A program made the translations under genes and the position numbers. Source: Candidatus Phocaeicola faecipullorum (GTDB lineage: Bacteria > Bacteroidota > Bacteroidia > Bacteroidales > Bacteroidaceae). Taken from it: a stretch of DNA of 63,800 nucleotides. This document shows positions 24,460-33,577 of the stretch, piece after piece. The notes beneath the pieces are model-generated. The model was not told the origin of the DNA. It made no database searches and saw only the letters and a program-made list of their open reading frames with translations. The DNA is taken from contig JAHLFB010000011.1 of the NCBI GenBank assembly GCA_018884025.1, positions 1-63,800 of the forward strand. Reading direction: 5' to 3'. Numbering within the stretch: position 1 is the stretch's first letter; every line of letters begins with the position of its first letter.

Positions 24460-25230
24460 ATGAAAATATTTATCATAGAAGACGAAAAAGCCGCACTAAG
24501 AAACCTTAAGGCAATACTTGCTGAGGTTTGTCCTGAAGCGGAAATAGCCGGTGAGGCTGACAGCATAAGCGAAAGCATAGAATGGCTGGAAAACAACGAT
24601 ATGCCGGAACTTGTTTTCATGGATATACATCTGGCTGACGGCTCCGCATTCGAGATATTCGACCATATAAAGATAACCTGCCCAATCATTTTCACTACTG
24701 CATATGATGAATACGCACTTAAGGCATTCAAGGTTAACAGTATAGACTATCTTCTGAAGCCCATCAATACCGAAGATTTGAGGAAGGCTTTCGATAAACT
24801 GGACTTGCTTGTATCACATAAGAACGACAGCGAAAAACAAAGCGATATAATAAACGAAATAGTAAAGAAACTCAACAAAGAAGAGAACTACAAATCACAT
24901 TTCCTGATACCTGTGAAAGGAGATAAATTCGTTCCTCTGACAGTAGATTCAATATTGTTCTTCTACATATCGGACGGAACAGTAAAAGCCGTTGACGAAG
25001 ACGGCAGACAGCATCCGTTTACAATGTCACTTGACGATCTTGCCGATATGCTGAACCCAAAGCTGTTTTTCAGAGCAAACAGACAGTTCCTTATATCGAG
25101 AAAGGCTATAAAGGATATAAGCCTGTGGTTTAACGGAAGGCTTGTAATAAACCTGAATATTCATTTCGAACTGAAAGACAAGATTATCATAAGCAAGGCA
25201 AAGGCATCGGAATTCAAGGAGTGGTTCTGA
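24460..25230 (+). CDS. LytTR-family response regulator
   Basis: A 256-residue regulator. The receiver domain has the phospho-acceptor Asp55 in LVFMDIHLADG and Lys in the LLKPI motif. A C-terminal LytTR DNA-binding domain (about 147-256) contains FFYISDGTVKAVDEDG and FFRANRQFLISRKAI. It is paired with the LytS-type kinase just upstream. Metal RND operons in Proteobacteria usually use OmpR-type regulators, so a LytTR partner reflects the Bacteroidetes lineage. It converges on cbiA with a 4-bp gap and no terminator between. Confidence 0.92.
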   Translation: MKIFIIEDEKAALRNLKAILAEVCPEAEIAGEADSISESIEWLENNDMPELVFMDIHLADGSAFEIFDHIKITCPIIFTTAYDEYALKAFKVNSIDYLLKPINTEDLRKAFDKLDLLVSHKNDSEKQSDIINEIVKKLNKEENYKSHFLIPVKGDKFVPLTVDSILFFYISDGTVKAVDEDGRQHPFTMSLDDLADMLNPKLFFRANRQFLISRKAIKDISLWFNGRLVINLNIHFELKDKIIISKAKASEFKEWF

Positions 25231-25234
25231 ACGC

Positions 25235-26578
25235 TTATTTCCACAACTGCATCACATCCGCCTCTCCCCAATACCAGTGAGTGAAACCGGCAATTACATT
25301 CTTATATCTGTAGATATGTGTATCAGCATCCGTACCTCTGGTATTTTTCACATCGAATATACGGATATCATTACGTGAACTGCTATCATCGTTACACAAC
25401 GACAAAAAGCGGAATTCATGCCCTCTAATATCCGTATCACCTATCTCTATACTGCGATATCCTGTATGAAGATGTGAATCTTTCATTGTACAGCTGAAAG
25501 GAAGAACGCCACTCATTTCATAGTCACTTCCACCTTCGCGTATGTTCAACGAACGTGCCAGAAGCACCATTCCACCTCCCTCAGCAATTATTTTGCCTCC
25601 TTTCTCGGCATACTCTTTCAGTTGACGCATAAATGGCTTACGACGATGCAACTGGCGTGCAAACAGTTCAGGAAATCCTCCGGGGAGATACACAATATCA
25701 GCCTCAGGAAGGTCATTTCCATATAATGGACTGAAGTATGTTATATTACCTATGGCAGATAGTCTATCAATATTTTCCCTGTAAACAAGGTTGAATGCGG
25801 TATCGCGGGCAACAGCTATACTCAATGTCTTCCGTCTGTTGTCAAAACCTGTTCCGGTTTCTTCAACATCAGACGTATAAGGGAGAGTATATTCACACGG
25901 GAAAATACGCATACACATCTTCATTATGCGTTCGATATCTATATTGTCTTCTATATAAGAAGCGACTTTTTCAATGATTCGTTCCAGTTCTGTCCTTACG
26001 GTCTGTGTCAGTGCAGTATGACGCGGAGGAAGTTTCAACTCTTCATCATAAGGGATATAGCCAAGGCTGTTCAGTCCCGCATCATTACATGCGTCTTTCA
26101 AATAAGAAAAATGCGTAGGCGATGATACCTGCGTAAATACTACTCCCGCTATCTTGACTTGCGGACGGAAATACTTGTATCCATAGAGCATCGGAGCTAC
26201 CGAGTATGCAGCCGAACGGGCATTTACAACCAATATGACAGGAACAGAAAGCAACTGTGACATCTCGGCACTGCTTCCCTGCATTCTTTTATATCCGTCA
26301 AACAGAGCCGATGCACCCTCTATTGCACAGATGTCGGCTTTTTCACCATACTTATTGTAAATATACTGCAGATGTGTGCGACTGGCAAACCACGAATCGA
26401 GGTTCACAGAATCACTACCCGAAGATATGGAATGCAGCTGGACATCCATAAAATCAGGGCCACATTTGTATGGCTGTACTTTTATTCCTCTTTTCCTCAA
26501 TGCACGGAACAAGCCTAAAGCGAAAACAGTCTTTCCGCTTCCGGATGTGGCGCCTCCTATGAGAAATTGTGGTTTCAT
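25235..26578 (-). CDS. cbiA: CbiA-like cobyrinate a,c-diamide synthase, glutaminase Cys absent
   Basis: A 447-residue protein with the CbiA layout. The N-terminal ATP-binding half has GGATSGSGKT (8-17) and KCGPDFMD (38-45). The C-terminal type-1 glutamine amidotransferase half has LPGGFPELFA (298-307) and a His in AGFTHWYW. CbiA amidates cobyrinic acid in anaerobic B12 synthesis. The expected nucleophile motif A-E-C-G-G is AEGGGM here: Gly334 replaces Cys, with codon GGA. It may use free ammonia, work on a different substrate or be inactive. It is isolated from other cobalamin genes, and no cobalamin riboswitch is seen. Confidence 0.82.
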   Translation of the reverse strand: MKPQFLIGGATSGSGKTVFALGLFRALRKRGIKVQPYKCGPDFMDVQLHSISSGSDSVNLDSWFASRTHLQYIYNKYGEKADICAIEGASALFDGYKRMQGSSAEMSQLLSVPVILVVNARSAAYSVAPMLYGYKYFRPQVKIAGVVFTQVSSPTHFSYLKDACNDAGLNSLGYIPYDEELKLPPRHTALTQTVRTELERIIEKVASYIEDNIDIERIMKMCMRIFPCEYTLPYTSDVEETGTGFDNRRKTLSIAVARDTAFNLVYRENIDRLSAIGNITYFSPLYGNDLPEADIVYLPGGFPELFARQLHRRKPFMRQLKEYAEKGGKIIAEGGGMVLLARSLNIREGGSDYEMSGVLPFSCTMKDSHLHTGYRSIEIGDTDIRGHEFRFLSLCNDDSSSRNDIRIFDVKNTRGTDADTHIYRYKNVIAGFTHWYWGEADVMQLWK

Positions 26579-26774
26579 CAGATTATGATTGTCTTAAAAA
26601 ATGCAAGGACAAAAGTACAAAAAATATTCTTTTAACAATACCTAAAAGTCATACAAGACCATCAGAAGGTGTATAAAATCATTTGCAGGTTAGATTTTCT
26701 TGCCTATTTTTTGTAATTTCGCACAACTTTTTCGCTTATTGAAATGTTGAAAACGTAAAAACCGAAATAACAAT

Positions 26775-27578
26775 ATGAATATAAAGTTCTTAAGCCTTGC
26801 CAGCGGAAGCAGCGGAAACTGCTACTACCTGAGCAACGGAAACACATCTATTTTAATTGACGGCGGTTTGGGAATAAGGTCAGTAAAGAAAATCTTCAAG
26901 GAACATTCCATGAGCCTGGACGAAGTGAAAGCGGTATTCGTGACACACGACCATGCAGACCACATAAAAGCAATAGGCCACCTGGCCGGAAAACATAATA
27001 TCCCGATATACGCGACTCCGGAAGTTCATAGCGGAATGCAGAGAAGCTACTGCATGACCGAAAAACTGTGCGAAAGCATTAAAAGATATATCAACAAGGG
27101 AGAAACTGTAAAACTGGATGACCTGGAAATCACATGTTTTGAAGTTCCGCACGATTCTACAGACAATGTAGGATACAGCATAAACATATGTGGCCACGTG
27201 TTTACGTTCATCACAGATATAGGGCGTATCACTCCTACTATTGCCGAGTTTGTAAATAAATCAGAATACCTGGTTATGGAAGCCAACTACGACAAGAGCA
27301 TGCTCGACTCAGGACCATACCCAACACATCTGAAAGAAAGAATTGCATGCGGAAACGGACATCTGTGCAACAAGGAACTGGCTGAATTTATCTCAAACAA
27401 TTTTCCTCCAAATCTGAAGAAATTATGGCTTTGCCATCTGAGCAAGGAAAACAACCATCCGGAACTGGCTCTGAAAACAGTAGAAATAGCTTTAAGGGAA
27501 AAGAACATAATTGTAGGCAAGGATATAGACGTGATACCTCTCAGAAGAACTACTCCTACTGGTATATTCGAGCTTTAA
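26775..27578 (+). CDS. MBL-fold hydrolase (YycJ/WalJ-like)
   Basis: A 267-residue metallo-beta-lactamase-fold enzyme. It begins with LSLASGSSGNCYYL and carries the metal motif THDHADHIKAIG. Further ligands are in ITDIGR and the C-terminal LCHLSKENNHPE. It resembles YycJ/WalJ proteins, proposed to be 5'-3' DNA exonucleases linked to the cell cycle in Firmicutes; the role in Bacteroidetes is unknown. It is divergent from cbiA and ends 5 bp from the convergent DUF1893 gene. Confidence 0.88.
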   Translation: MNIKFLSLASGSSGNCYYLSNGNTSILIDGGLGIRSVKKIFKEHSMSLDEVKAVFVTHDHADHIKAIGHLAGKHNIPIYATPEVHSGMQRSYCMTEKLCESIKRYINKGETVKLDDLEITCFEVPHDSTDNVGYSINICGHVFTFITDIGRITPTIAEFVNKSEYLVMEANYDKSMLDSGPYPTHLKERIACGNGHLCNKELAEFISNNFPPNLKKLWLCHLSKENNHPELALKTVEIALREKNIIVGKDIDVIPLRRTTPTGIFEL

Positions 27579-27583
27579 CAGTT

Positions 27584-28015
27584 TCAGGAACGTACAGACG
27601 ACAGAAAACCGCCTATAAGACGCAGCATTTCTTCCGGATTGTCTGTTCCGTCGCATAACGTTTCCACCGGACAACGTCCGTTTCCCTCACGATTTATGAT
27701 ATATTCTACCTTAATGTCATAATCAACATGTATCCCGGCATTGCGTAACAACACCAGTGCCGGGATACTTATTATATGTGTATGCAAACGGGACACCTTT
27801 CCCAACACCATAAGTGCCGCTGCTCCCTTTCCTACCACCTTGTCTGCTATATAAGAATTCAAGAGGAGTTCAGGCTCGGACACAAGTATCCGGTACAGAT
27901 CTGCCACTCCCCTTTTGGAATACGTCGTCATTTTGCCCGCATTGCCTATCACGCATGACCAACCCCCGCGTTTCAGTTCGTCAACCAATGACGACATTTC
28001 TCCGTTCCACATCAT
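27584..28015 (-). CDS. DUF1893 protein
   Basis: A 143-residue cytoplasmic protein of the DUF1893 family (TM1506 fold, related to cytidine deaminases). The conserved block is ADKVVGKGAAALMVLGKV, with CVIGNAGKMTTYSKRGVADLY before it. The family lacks a known reaction. Its ATG overlaps the stop of the aldo/keto reductase gene as ATGA, so it is the third gene of a redox operon and probably translationally coupled. Its Cys115 and Cys121, near the C-terminus, are not in a recognised motif. Confidence 0.82.
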   Translation of the reverse strand: MMWNGEMSSLVDELKRGGWSCVIGNAGKMTTYSKRGVADLYRILVSEPELLLNSYIADKVVGKGAAALMVLGKVSRLHTHIISIPALVLLRNAGIHVDYDIKVEYIINREGNGRCPVETLCDGTDNPEEMLRLIGGFLSSVRS

Positions 28016-29388
28016 AGCGTATCCTGTTTTAAGGACTCTACAAACCGGTCTATACGATGCAGTTCAGCAGGGATATTTATATCCTGCGGACAATGTTCTA
28101 CGCACTGTTTACAGCCTATACAGTGGCTTGCCTGTCGCAATTTCGGAACACTTCTGTCGTAACCTACCAGATACGCCCTGCGTGCCTCGGCATAATTCTC
28201 GTCAGTCCTGCTTTTAGGAACATTGCCTTCGTTCACACATTTGTTATAGTGAACCAGAATTGCAGGTATGTCTATACCGTACGGACACGGCATGCAGTAT
28301 TTACAGTCGTTACAAGGCACAGTAGGATATTTCTTTATAAGCTGTGCCGTTTCTTCCAGGAACTCCTTGTCATCATCAGTAAGAGGCACCAGAGGAGAAT
28401 ATGTGCGCAGATTATCCTGAAGATGCTCCTTATATGTCATTCCGCTAAGAACAGTAAGCACCTTGTCCCAAGTTCCGGCAAAACGGAAAGCCCACGAAGC
28501 CACGCTGTCCGACGGGCGTTTCTGCTTCAGTCTGTCAACTATATGTTGAGGTACATTCGACAATCGTCCTCCCAGAAGTGGCTCCATGATGATGGCCTGT
28601 ATATTGCGTTTCTCCAGTTCTGAATAAAGATATTCGGCATTTACGTTTCTGCCTGAAGCATGACGCCAGTCAACATAGTTCAGCTGTATCTGTACAAAAT
28701 CCCAATGTACCTTGTCGTGCATGGCAAGAACCTCGTCGAATACATCCTGTGTGCCGTGGAAAGAAAATCCCAGATTACGTATCCTTCCCGCCTTTCTTTC
28801 CTCTATCAGATAATCCAGCATTCCATTGTCTATGTATCTTGCACGGAAAGTCTTCATTCCGCCGTTACCGATAGAGTGCAACAGATAATAGTCTATATAA
28901 TCTACCTGAAGCTCCTCGAACGAACGTTTGTACATCTTTATGGAGTTTTCACGTGTATAGTTTGAGAAATTAGACAATTTGGTAGCCACATAGAACTTTT
29001 CGCGCGGATGTCTTTTCAAGGCTATACCGGTCGATTTCTCCGACCATCCCTGAACATATACTGGAGACGTGTCATAATAGTTTACTCCATGTGCCATGGC
29101 ATAGTCAATAAGCTCATTCACAGCGTCCTGGTCTATTACGTTTCCATCGCCGGCCGGTGACGGAAGTGTAGGCCAGCGCATACATCCATATCCCAACAGT
29201 GACACCTTGTCACCGGTATTTGAAGTACGGTATGTCATCTCTCCTTCCGGAACGGCTGTTTCTGAACCTGATTCGGAGGCACTTTTCTCACCTTTTGTAC
29301 CGCAACCGTAAAACAATCCGCTTACAGTAGCCGTACTTATACCAACTATCTTGATAAAATCCCTACGGTTTATATTCTTTTTATCCAT
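28012..29388 (-). CDS. Tat-exported aldo/keto reductase with 2 x 4Fe-4S
   Basis: A 458-residue protein. The N-terminus is a twin-arginine signal (RRDFIK, Arg8-Arg9) ending in a Cys29 that fits a lipobox. The TIM barrel has the AKR catalytic residues: Asp and Tyr in YYDTSPVY, Lys in VATKLSN and His in YYLLHSIG. A C-terminal ferredoxin part follows, with CNDCKYCMPCPYG and CIGCKQCVEHCP. Export of an NADPH-type enzyme would require cofactor loading before transport. It lies 23 nt downstream of the membrane Fe-S gene, a likely electron partner. The substrate is unknown. Confidence 0.85.
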   Translation of the reverse strand: MDKKNINRRDFIKIVGISTATVSGLFYGCGTKGEKSASESGSETAVPEGEMTYRTSNTGDKVSLLGYGCMRWPTLPSPAGDGNVIDQDAVNELIDYAMAHGVNYYDTSPVYVQGWSEKSTGIALKRHPREKFYVATKLSNFSNYTRENSIKMYKRSFEELQVDYIDYYLLHSIGNGGMKTFRARYIDNGMLDYLIEERKAGRIRNLGFSFHGTQDVFDEVLAMHDKVHWDFVQIQLNYVDWRHASGRNVNAEYLYSELEKRNIQAIIMEPLLGGRLSNVPQHIVDRLKQKRPSDSVASWAFRFAGTWDKVLTVLSGMTYKEHLQDNLRTYSPLVPLTDDDKEFLEETAQLIKKYPTVPCNDCKYCMPCPYGIDIPAILVHYNKCVNEGNVPKSRTDENYAEARRAYLVGYDRSVPKLRQASHCIGCKQCVEHCPQDINIPAELHRIDRFVESLKQDTL

Positions 29389-29411
29389 ATTCTTTTCACG
29401 TAATTATAAGA

Positions 29412-30920
29412 TTAAATCATCCTGTGACGTTCGTGTCCCTCAACATATATCGCACTGAACGGACGTGCCGGACATAGATTTTCGCACGCTCCGCATCCTA
29501 TACACCTTTCAACGTTCACTGCAGGTATCTTAGGGGAGTTTTTGTCACCCTCTTTTGAAGGTATCATAGTTATCGCTCCCGACGGGCAATGACGGGCGCA
29601 GTTTCCACACTCCACTCCATCGGTCAATGCTACACAGTTTTCCTGTATAAACACTGCATGTCCTATCTGTACCGACGACTTATCCTCTCTGCTTATAAGA
29701 CTGATGGCTCCTGTAGGACATACTTCCGAACATTTTGTACACTCCGGACGGCAATACCCTCTCTCATACGACATTTCAGGCTGCATCAGGCTAATCAGCT
29801 TACCGGAAGGGCGCAAAACCTGATTAGGACATACCGCCACACACAGCTGGCATGCCGTACACTTCTTATAGAAATTGGCTTTGCTCAATGCTCCAGGAGG
29901 AACTATAGATGTATTCCTTTCCGGAATTTTCTTGTCAATAATTTCAGCCAGTCCTCCGTCAACCTTCATTTCCTGAGCCTTCAATGCTGTACCGGCTGTA
30001 ACCAGAGCTGCGGCAGTAAAGAAGCTTCTTTTCGATGTATCTACCTTTTCTACTGTCTCAACCGGTTTGGCCGTTTGCTCTTTTTTCTTTCCAGAAGAAT
30101 ACCTGCAAACATAGTGAAGGGCATCGAACTTACATGAATCCAGACAGTTCATACATGCCACGCATCTGGTGTAATCAATCTTATGATTCTTTATATCAAT
30201 ACAAGATGCCTTACATTGTTTTGAACACATTCTGCAGTTCTTGCATTTTTCTTTATCTATCTCTACTCTGAAAATGGAAAATCCTGAGAGGTATCCCAAA
30301 ACCGTACCTACCGGACATATTGTATTGCAGTAAGTCCTGCCGTTACGCCATGCAAGAATAAAGATAAACACAAATACCGCCAGTGAAATCAGCAGTACGG
30401 GAATACTCTTTATCCATACCTCGGTCTCATAAAAAGCGTAGCTATCCATTCTCTCGGAGAAGAATGCAAGCAGATTGTTTCCCCATTTCCAGAAAGGAGA
30501 GAACAGATTTGAAGCAATCCTTCCATAAGAGCTGTAAGGAGACAGAAGGGCTACAACAGAACCTGCGCCAAGGAAGAATGCCGCCACAAATACGATAAGC
30601 ATTACATTTCTAAGATAGAACAATGCGGGAGAATATGAAAATCTGTTTTTCATTTTCTTGCGCATAGAGCTTATACGCGATATAACGTCCTGCATGACAC
30701 CAAGCGGACAGATAACAGAACAATATACACGCCCGAAAACAAGTGTCAGCAAAATCAAACCTGCCAGTACCAATGTATTTACGGCAAAAATGGCCGGAAG
30801 AAACTGTATCTTAGCCATCCACCCTAACCATAAATGAATAGTTCCTGTAAAATCGAGGAACAGAAGTGTTATACACACAAAAAACAAAAAGGCCAGAACC
30901 TGTCTAATCTTTCTTAGCAT
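29412..30920 (-). CDS. Membrane polyferredoxin, NapH-NapG-like fusion
   Basis: A 502-residue protein. The N-terminal half is NapH/YccM-like, with four or so TMs and paired CxxxCP motifs (Cys67-Pro72 and Cys198-Pro203), plus two 4Fe-4S sets (226-240 and 253-263). A second export-like segment follows (DTSKRSFFTAAALVTAGTA, about 294-312). A C-terminal half carries about four more ferredoxin motifs (CTACQLCVAVCP, CTKCSEVCP, CGNCARHCP, CIGCGACENLCP). It looks like a quinol-to-periplasm electron conduit fused to a NapG-type ferredoxin, feeding the AKR encoded next. Confidence 0.85.
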   Translation of the reverse strand: MLRKIRQVLAFLFFVCITLLFLDFTGTIHLWLGWMAKIQFLPAIFAVNTLVLAGLILLTLVFGRVYCSVICPLGVMQDVISRISSMRKKMKNRFSYSPALFYLRNVMLIVFVAAFFLGAGSVVALLSPYSSYGRIASNLFSPFWKWGNNLLAFFSERMDSYAFYETEVWIKSIPVLLISLAVFVFIFILAWRNGRTYCNTICPVGTVLGYLSGFSIFRVEIDKEKCKNCRMCSKQCKASCIDIKNHKIDYTRCVACMNCLDSCKFDALHYVCRYSSGKKKEQTAKPVETVEKVDTSKRSFFTAAALVTAGTALKAQEMKVDGGLAEIIDKKIPERNTSIVPPGALSKANFYKKCTACQLCVAVCPNQVLRPSGKLISLMQPEMSYERGYCRPECTKCSEVCPTGAISLISREDKSSVQIGHAVFIQENCVALTDGVECGNCARHCPSGAITMIPSKEGDKNSPKIPAVNVERCIGCGACENLCPARPFSAIYVEGHERHRMI

Positions 30921-30948
30921 ATTTCTAACAAATCTATATATTTTGTTT

Positions 30949-30956
30949 CAAAATTA
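30949..30956 (-). promoter_or_regulatory. -7 box for polyferredoxin/AKR operon
   Basis: TAATTTTG on the minus strand, 28 nt before the start at 30920. There is no TTTG at the proper -33 spacing. Confidence 0.45.
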
Positions 30957-31058
30957 GTGAAAAAGACTCAAAATGCGGATTTTAGAACAATCATTATACG
31001 GGCGTCATGCTTAATTAGACAGAGTATAGATAAGTCATCATGATTTATGACGATTTTT

Positions 31059-31089
31059 TTTGCCGGAAAATATATTTTAGCCATATTTG
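31059..31089 (+). promoter_or_regulatory. Promoter of M48 peptidase gene
   Basis: TTTG (31059-31062) and CATATTTG (31082-31089) are separated by 19 nt, which is the Bacteroidetes -33/-7 arrangement with one mismatch in the -7 box. Confidence 0.6.
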
Positions 31090-31127
31090 CCATATATTGA
31101 TTTATCATAACTATTTTTACTGGTGAT

Positions 31128-31928
31128 ATGAACAAAAAACATTTATTTTTATGCACCGCATTAGCCTTGTTGACATCGTGCGGTTCTGTTCCCCTTACAG
31201 GACGCAGACAGCTTCTCCTTGTTTCCGACAGCGAAGTTCTTTCTTCAAGCCTGACACAATACAATGACTACATAAAGACTGCCGCAAAATCCACATCGGC
31301 TTCGCAAACGGCTATGGTGAAGCGCGTAGGGCAGAAAATAGCGGCTGCTACCGAACAATATCTGCGACAGAGCGGAATGTCATCGGAAATAAAAAACTTC
31401 TCATGGGAATTTAATCTTATAAAAGACAATCAGGTAAACGCATTCTGCATGCCCGGAGGAAAAATCGTGGTATATGAAGGACTGATGGAAATTGTCTCAT
31501 CGGATGACGAACTGGCTGTAGTCATAGGACACGAGGTGGCACATGCGGTAGCAAAACACAGCAACGAAAGAATGAGCCAGCAGATTGCGGCACAATACGG
31601 TTCGCAAATTCTTTCTGCCGCACTGTCCGAAAAAAGCGCCATGGTGCAGGACATAGCCGGAACAGTTTACGGGATAGGAGCGCAATATGGCGTGATGCTG
31701 CCTTTCTCAAGAACACACGAACTTGAAGCCGACTACATGGGACTGATATTCATGGCCATAGCAGGATACAATCCGGAAGTGGCTGTCAATTTCTGGCAAA
31801 AGATGTCGGCAGGCTCAGGAGGAAGCATTCCTGAATTTATGAGTACACATCCCAGCGATGCCCGCCGAATATCTGAAATAAAAAGAATATTGCCCGAAAT
31901 AATGAAATACAAAACGACGAAGAATTAA
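31128..31928 (+). CDS. M48-family metallopeptidase lipoprotein
   Basis: A 266-residue periplasmic peptidase. The signal peptide ends in LLTSC (Cys18). The zinc site HEVAH is at 135-139 and the third ligand is in HELEADYMG. It matches LoiP/BepA-like single-domain proteases that clear misfolded outer-membrane proteins. The final codons (KTTKN) fall inside a 22-bp tandem repeat running into the 3' non-coding DNA. It has its own promoter and a bidirectional terminator shared with the convergent xylE. Confidence 0.9.
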   Translation: MNKKHLFLCTALALLTSCGSVPLTGRRQLLLVSDSEVLSSSLTQYNDYIKTAAKSTSASQTAMVKRVGQKIAAATEQYLRQSGMSSEIKNFSWEFNLIKDNQVNAFCMPGGKIVVYEGLMEIVSSDDELAVVIGHEVAHAVAKHSNERMSQQIAAQYGSQILSAALSEKSAMVQDIAGTVYGIGAQYGVMLPFSRTHELEADYMGLIFMAIAGYNPEVAVNFWQKMSAGSGGSIPEFMSTHPSDARRISEIKRILPEIMKYKTTKN

Positions 31929-31978
31929 AGATAAAACGACGAAACGTTTTGATTCGAACGACGAAGAGTTTTCCATAA
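31913..31978. repeat. Three tandem 22-bp repeats at M48 3' end
   Basis: Units begin with AACGACGAA at 31913, 31935 and 31957, exactly 22 bp apart; units 2 and 3 also share GTTTT. The stop codon at 31926 lies in unit 1. Confidence 0.7.
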
Positions 31979-32016
31979 GGAAATTTATACTATCCATCCG
32001 GATAAATTTCAACAAT

Positions 32017-32055
32017 AAAAAAATCCGCAAAGGCCTGAGCCTGAGCGGATTTTTT
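32017..32055. terminator. Bidirectional terminator between M48 gene and xylE
   Basis: A 10-bp perfect stem, AAAAATCCGC (32019-32028) with GCGGATTTTT (32045-32054), and T/A runs on both sides. It serves the convergent M48 and xylE genes. Confidence 0.85.
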
Positions 32056-32075
32056 CATTCATATACAAATTACTA

Positions 32076-33554
32076 TTATTTATGTTTTTTCCAGAGACGT
32101 GTCATGTCTTCAAGAGTCTTACCCTTTGTTTCAGGTACCATCTTCCAAACGAATATAGCTGCTATCACACATATAACGCCATATAATCCATAGACAAACA
32201 TATGCCCGAACTTAACTCCCATATCGCCCGCACTCATGTTGTACATAGGAAGGAATGTGGAAGATACTATGAAGTTGAATATCCACTGGAACGCTACTGC
32301 TATAGCTACGGCACCGCCACGAATAGTATTAGGGAATATCTCTGCGATAAGAACCCAGCAGATAGGTCCCCAACTGAACATGAACGAAGCACTATATATC
32401 ATGACGCTTACTACAGGTACTATAGCAGGAAGACCTGTTACGGCATTACTCAACGCTACACCGAAAGCTCCGATAGCCATACCTATAGAACCCCATATCA
32501 AGAGAGGTTTTCTTCCAAGGCGTTCTACTGTAAATATAGCAAGCAAAGTAAACAGAATATTTACTACACCCATAAATACTGTCTGAACCATAGGGTTACC
32601 CATTCCCATGCTTTCAAATATACGAGGAGCGAAATACAATACGGCATTGATACCTACAGCCTGCTGGAATACACTCAGCATTATACCTACGAAAATTACA
32701 GTCCAACCGTAAGTAAACAGCTTTTCAGTCTTTTCTTCTGCTGTAGCCTTGATATCCTGAAGAATAATCTTTGCCTGCTGCATACCGTTGATTCTGCTCA
32801 ATACGAACAAAGCCTTTTCATCCTTACCTACCATGGCAAGATATCTCGGTGTTTCAGGAACAAGCAAAACGAGTAATGTGAAAAGTCCTGCAGGAACAGC
32901 CTCGCTCACGAACATAAGCCTCCAGCCTGTTTCTATAGTCCACGCAGCTTCTCCCGGATTTAAAATCTGATTGACGCCCTCTACCGCCTTGATAACAGGG
33001 TTTATATTGTCTCCCAAAATAAGGAAGTTAACGAAATACACTACCAGCTGACCGAATATGATTGCAAACTGGTTCCATGAAACCAGTGTACCGCGAATGT
33101 TGCTTGGAGCAATCTCGGCAATATACATAGGGCATATGGCTGAAGCCAAACCTACACCAACTCCCCCTAAAACACGATAAAAGTTGAAAGCTATCAATAA
33201 TGAATATGTAGGTTTTCCATAATCAAAGAAAAGGAATTCCGGCCAATACGAGCCCAATGCGGAAAGGAAAAACATAATACCCGCCATAAATAGCGAATTC
33301 TTACGTCCAAACCTTGACGCAAAGAAACCTGATATGGCACTACCGATGATACAACCTATAAGCGCACTTGAAGAAGTAATGCCATGCCATGCATCCGTAT
33401 ATGTAAAATCACTCGCACCCATAAAGAATGCCTGAAGTCCTTTCTCCGCTCCGGAAATCACAGCTGTATCATAACCGAACAGCAATCCTCCCAAAACAGC
33501 GACCAGAACTATGGAAAAGAGATAGGCTTTACTGCCTTTTTCTGTATTATTCAT
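32076..33554 (-). CDS. xylE: Sugar porter MFS transporter (xylose:H+ symporter)
   Basis: A 492-residue 12-TM major facilitator of the sugar porter family. The ATG at 33554 (MNNTEKGSKAYLF) is preferred; a longer reading from 33647 would run through the hairpin and has no homologous look. Signatures seen are GYDTAVISG, ASRFGRKNS, YIAEIAPSNIRG, QQAVGINAVLYFAP, ERLGRKPLL and PETKGKTLE. Position after xylA and xylB indicates D-xylose/H+ symport. A terminator-like hairpin separates it from xylA, so its level may be set separately. Confidence 0.88.
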   Translation of the reverse strand: MNNTEKGSKAYLFSIVLVAVLGGLLFGYDTAVISGAEKGLQAFFMGASDFTYTDAWHGITSSSALIGCIIGSAISGFFASRFGRKNSLFMAGIMFFLSALGSYWPEFLFFDYGKPTYSLLIAFNFYRVLGGVGVGLASAICPMYIAEIAPSNIRGTLVSWNQFAIIFGQLVVYFVNFLILGDNINPVIKAVEGVNQILNPGEAAWTIETGWRLMFVSEAVPAGLFTLLVLLVPETPRYLAMVGKDEKALFVLSRINGMQQAKIILQDIKATAEEKTEKLFTYGWTVIFVGIMLSVFQQAVGINAVLYFAPRIFESMGMGNPMVQTVFMGVVNILFTLLAIFTVERLGRKPLLIWGSIGMAIGAFGVALSNAVTGLPAIVPVVSVMIYSASFMFSWGPICWVLIAEIFPNTIRGGAVAIAVAFQWIFNFIVSSTFLPMYNMSAGDMGVKFGHMFVYGLYGVICVIAAIFVWKMVPETKGKTLEDMTRLWKKHK

Positions 33555-33577
33555 AATAACAAGATTTTTAATTAATG

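Noticed and set aside
26579..26774. Cobalamin riboswitch upstream of cbiA
   Set aside because: The region is short and AT-rich and shows none of the conserved B12-box blocks.
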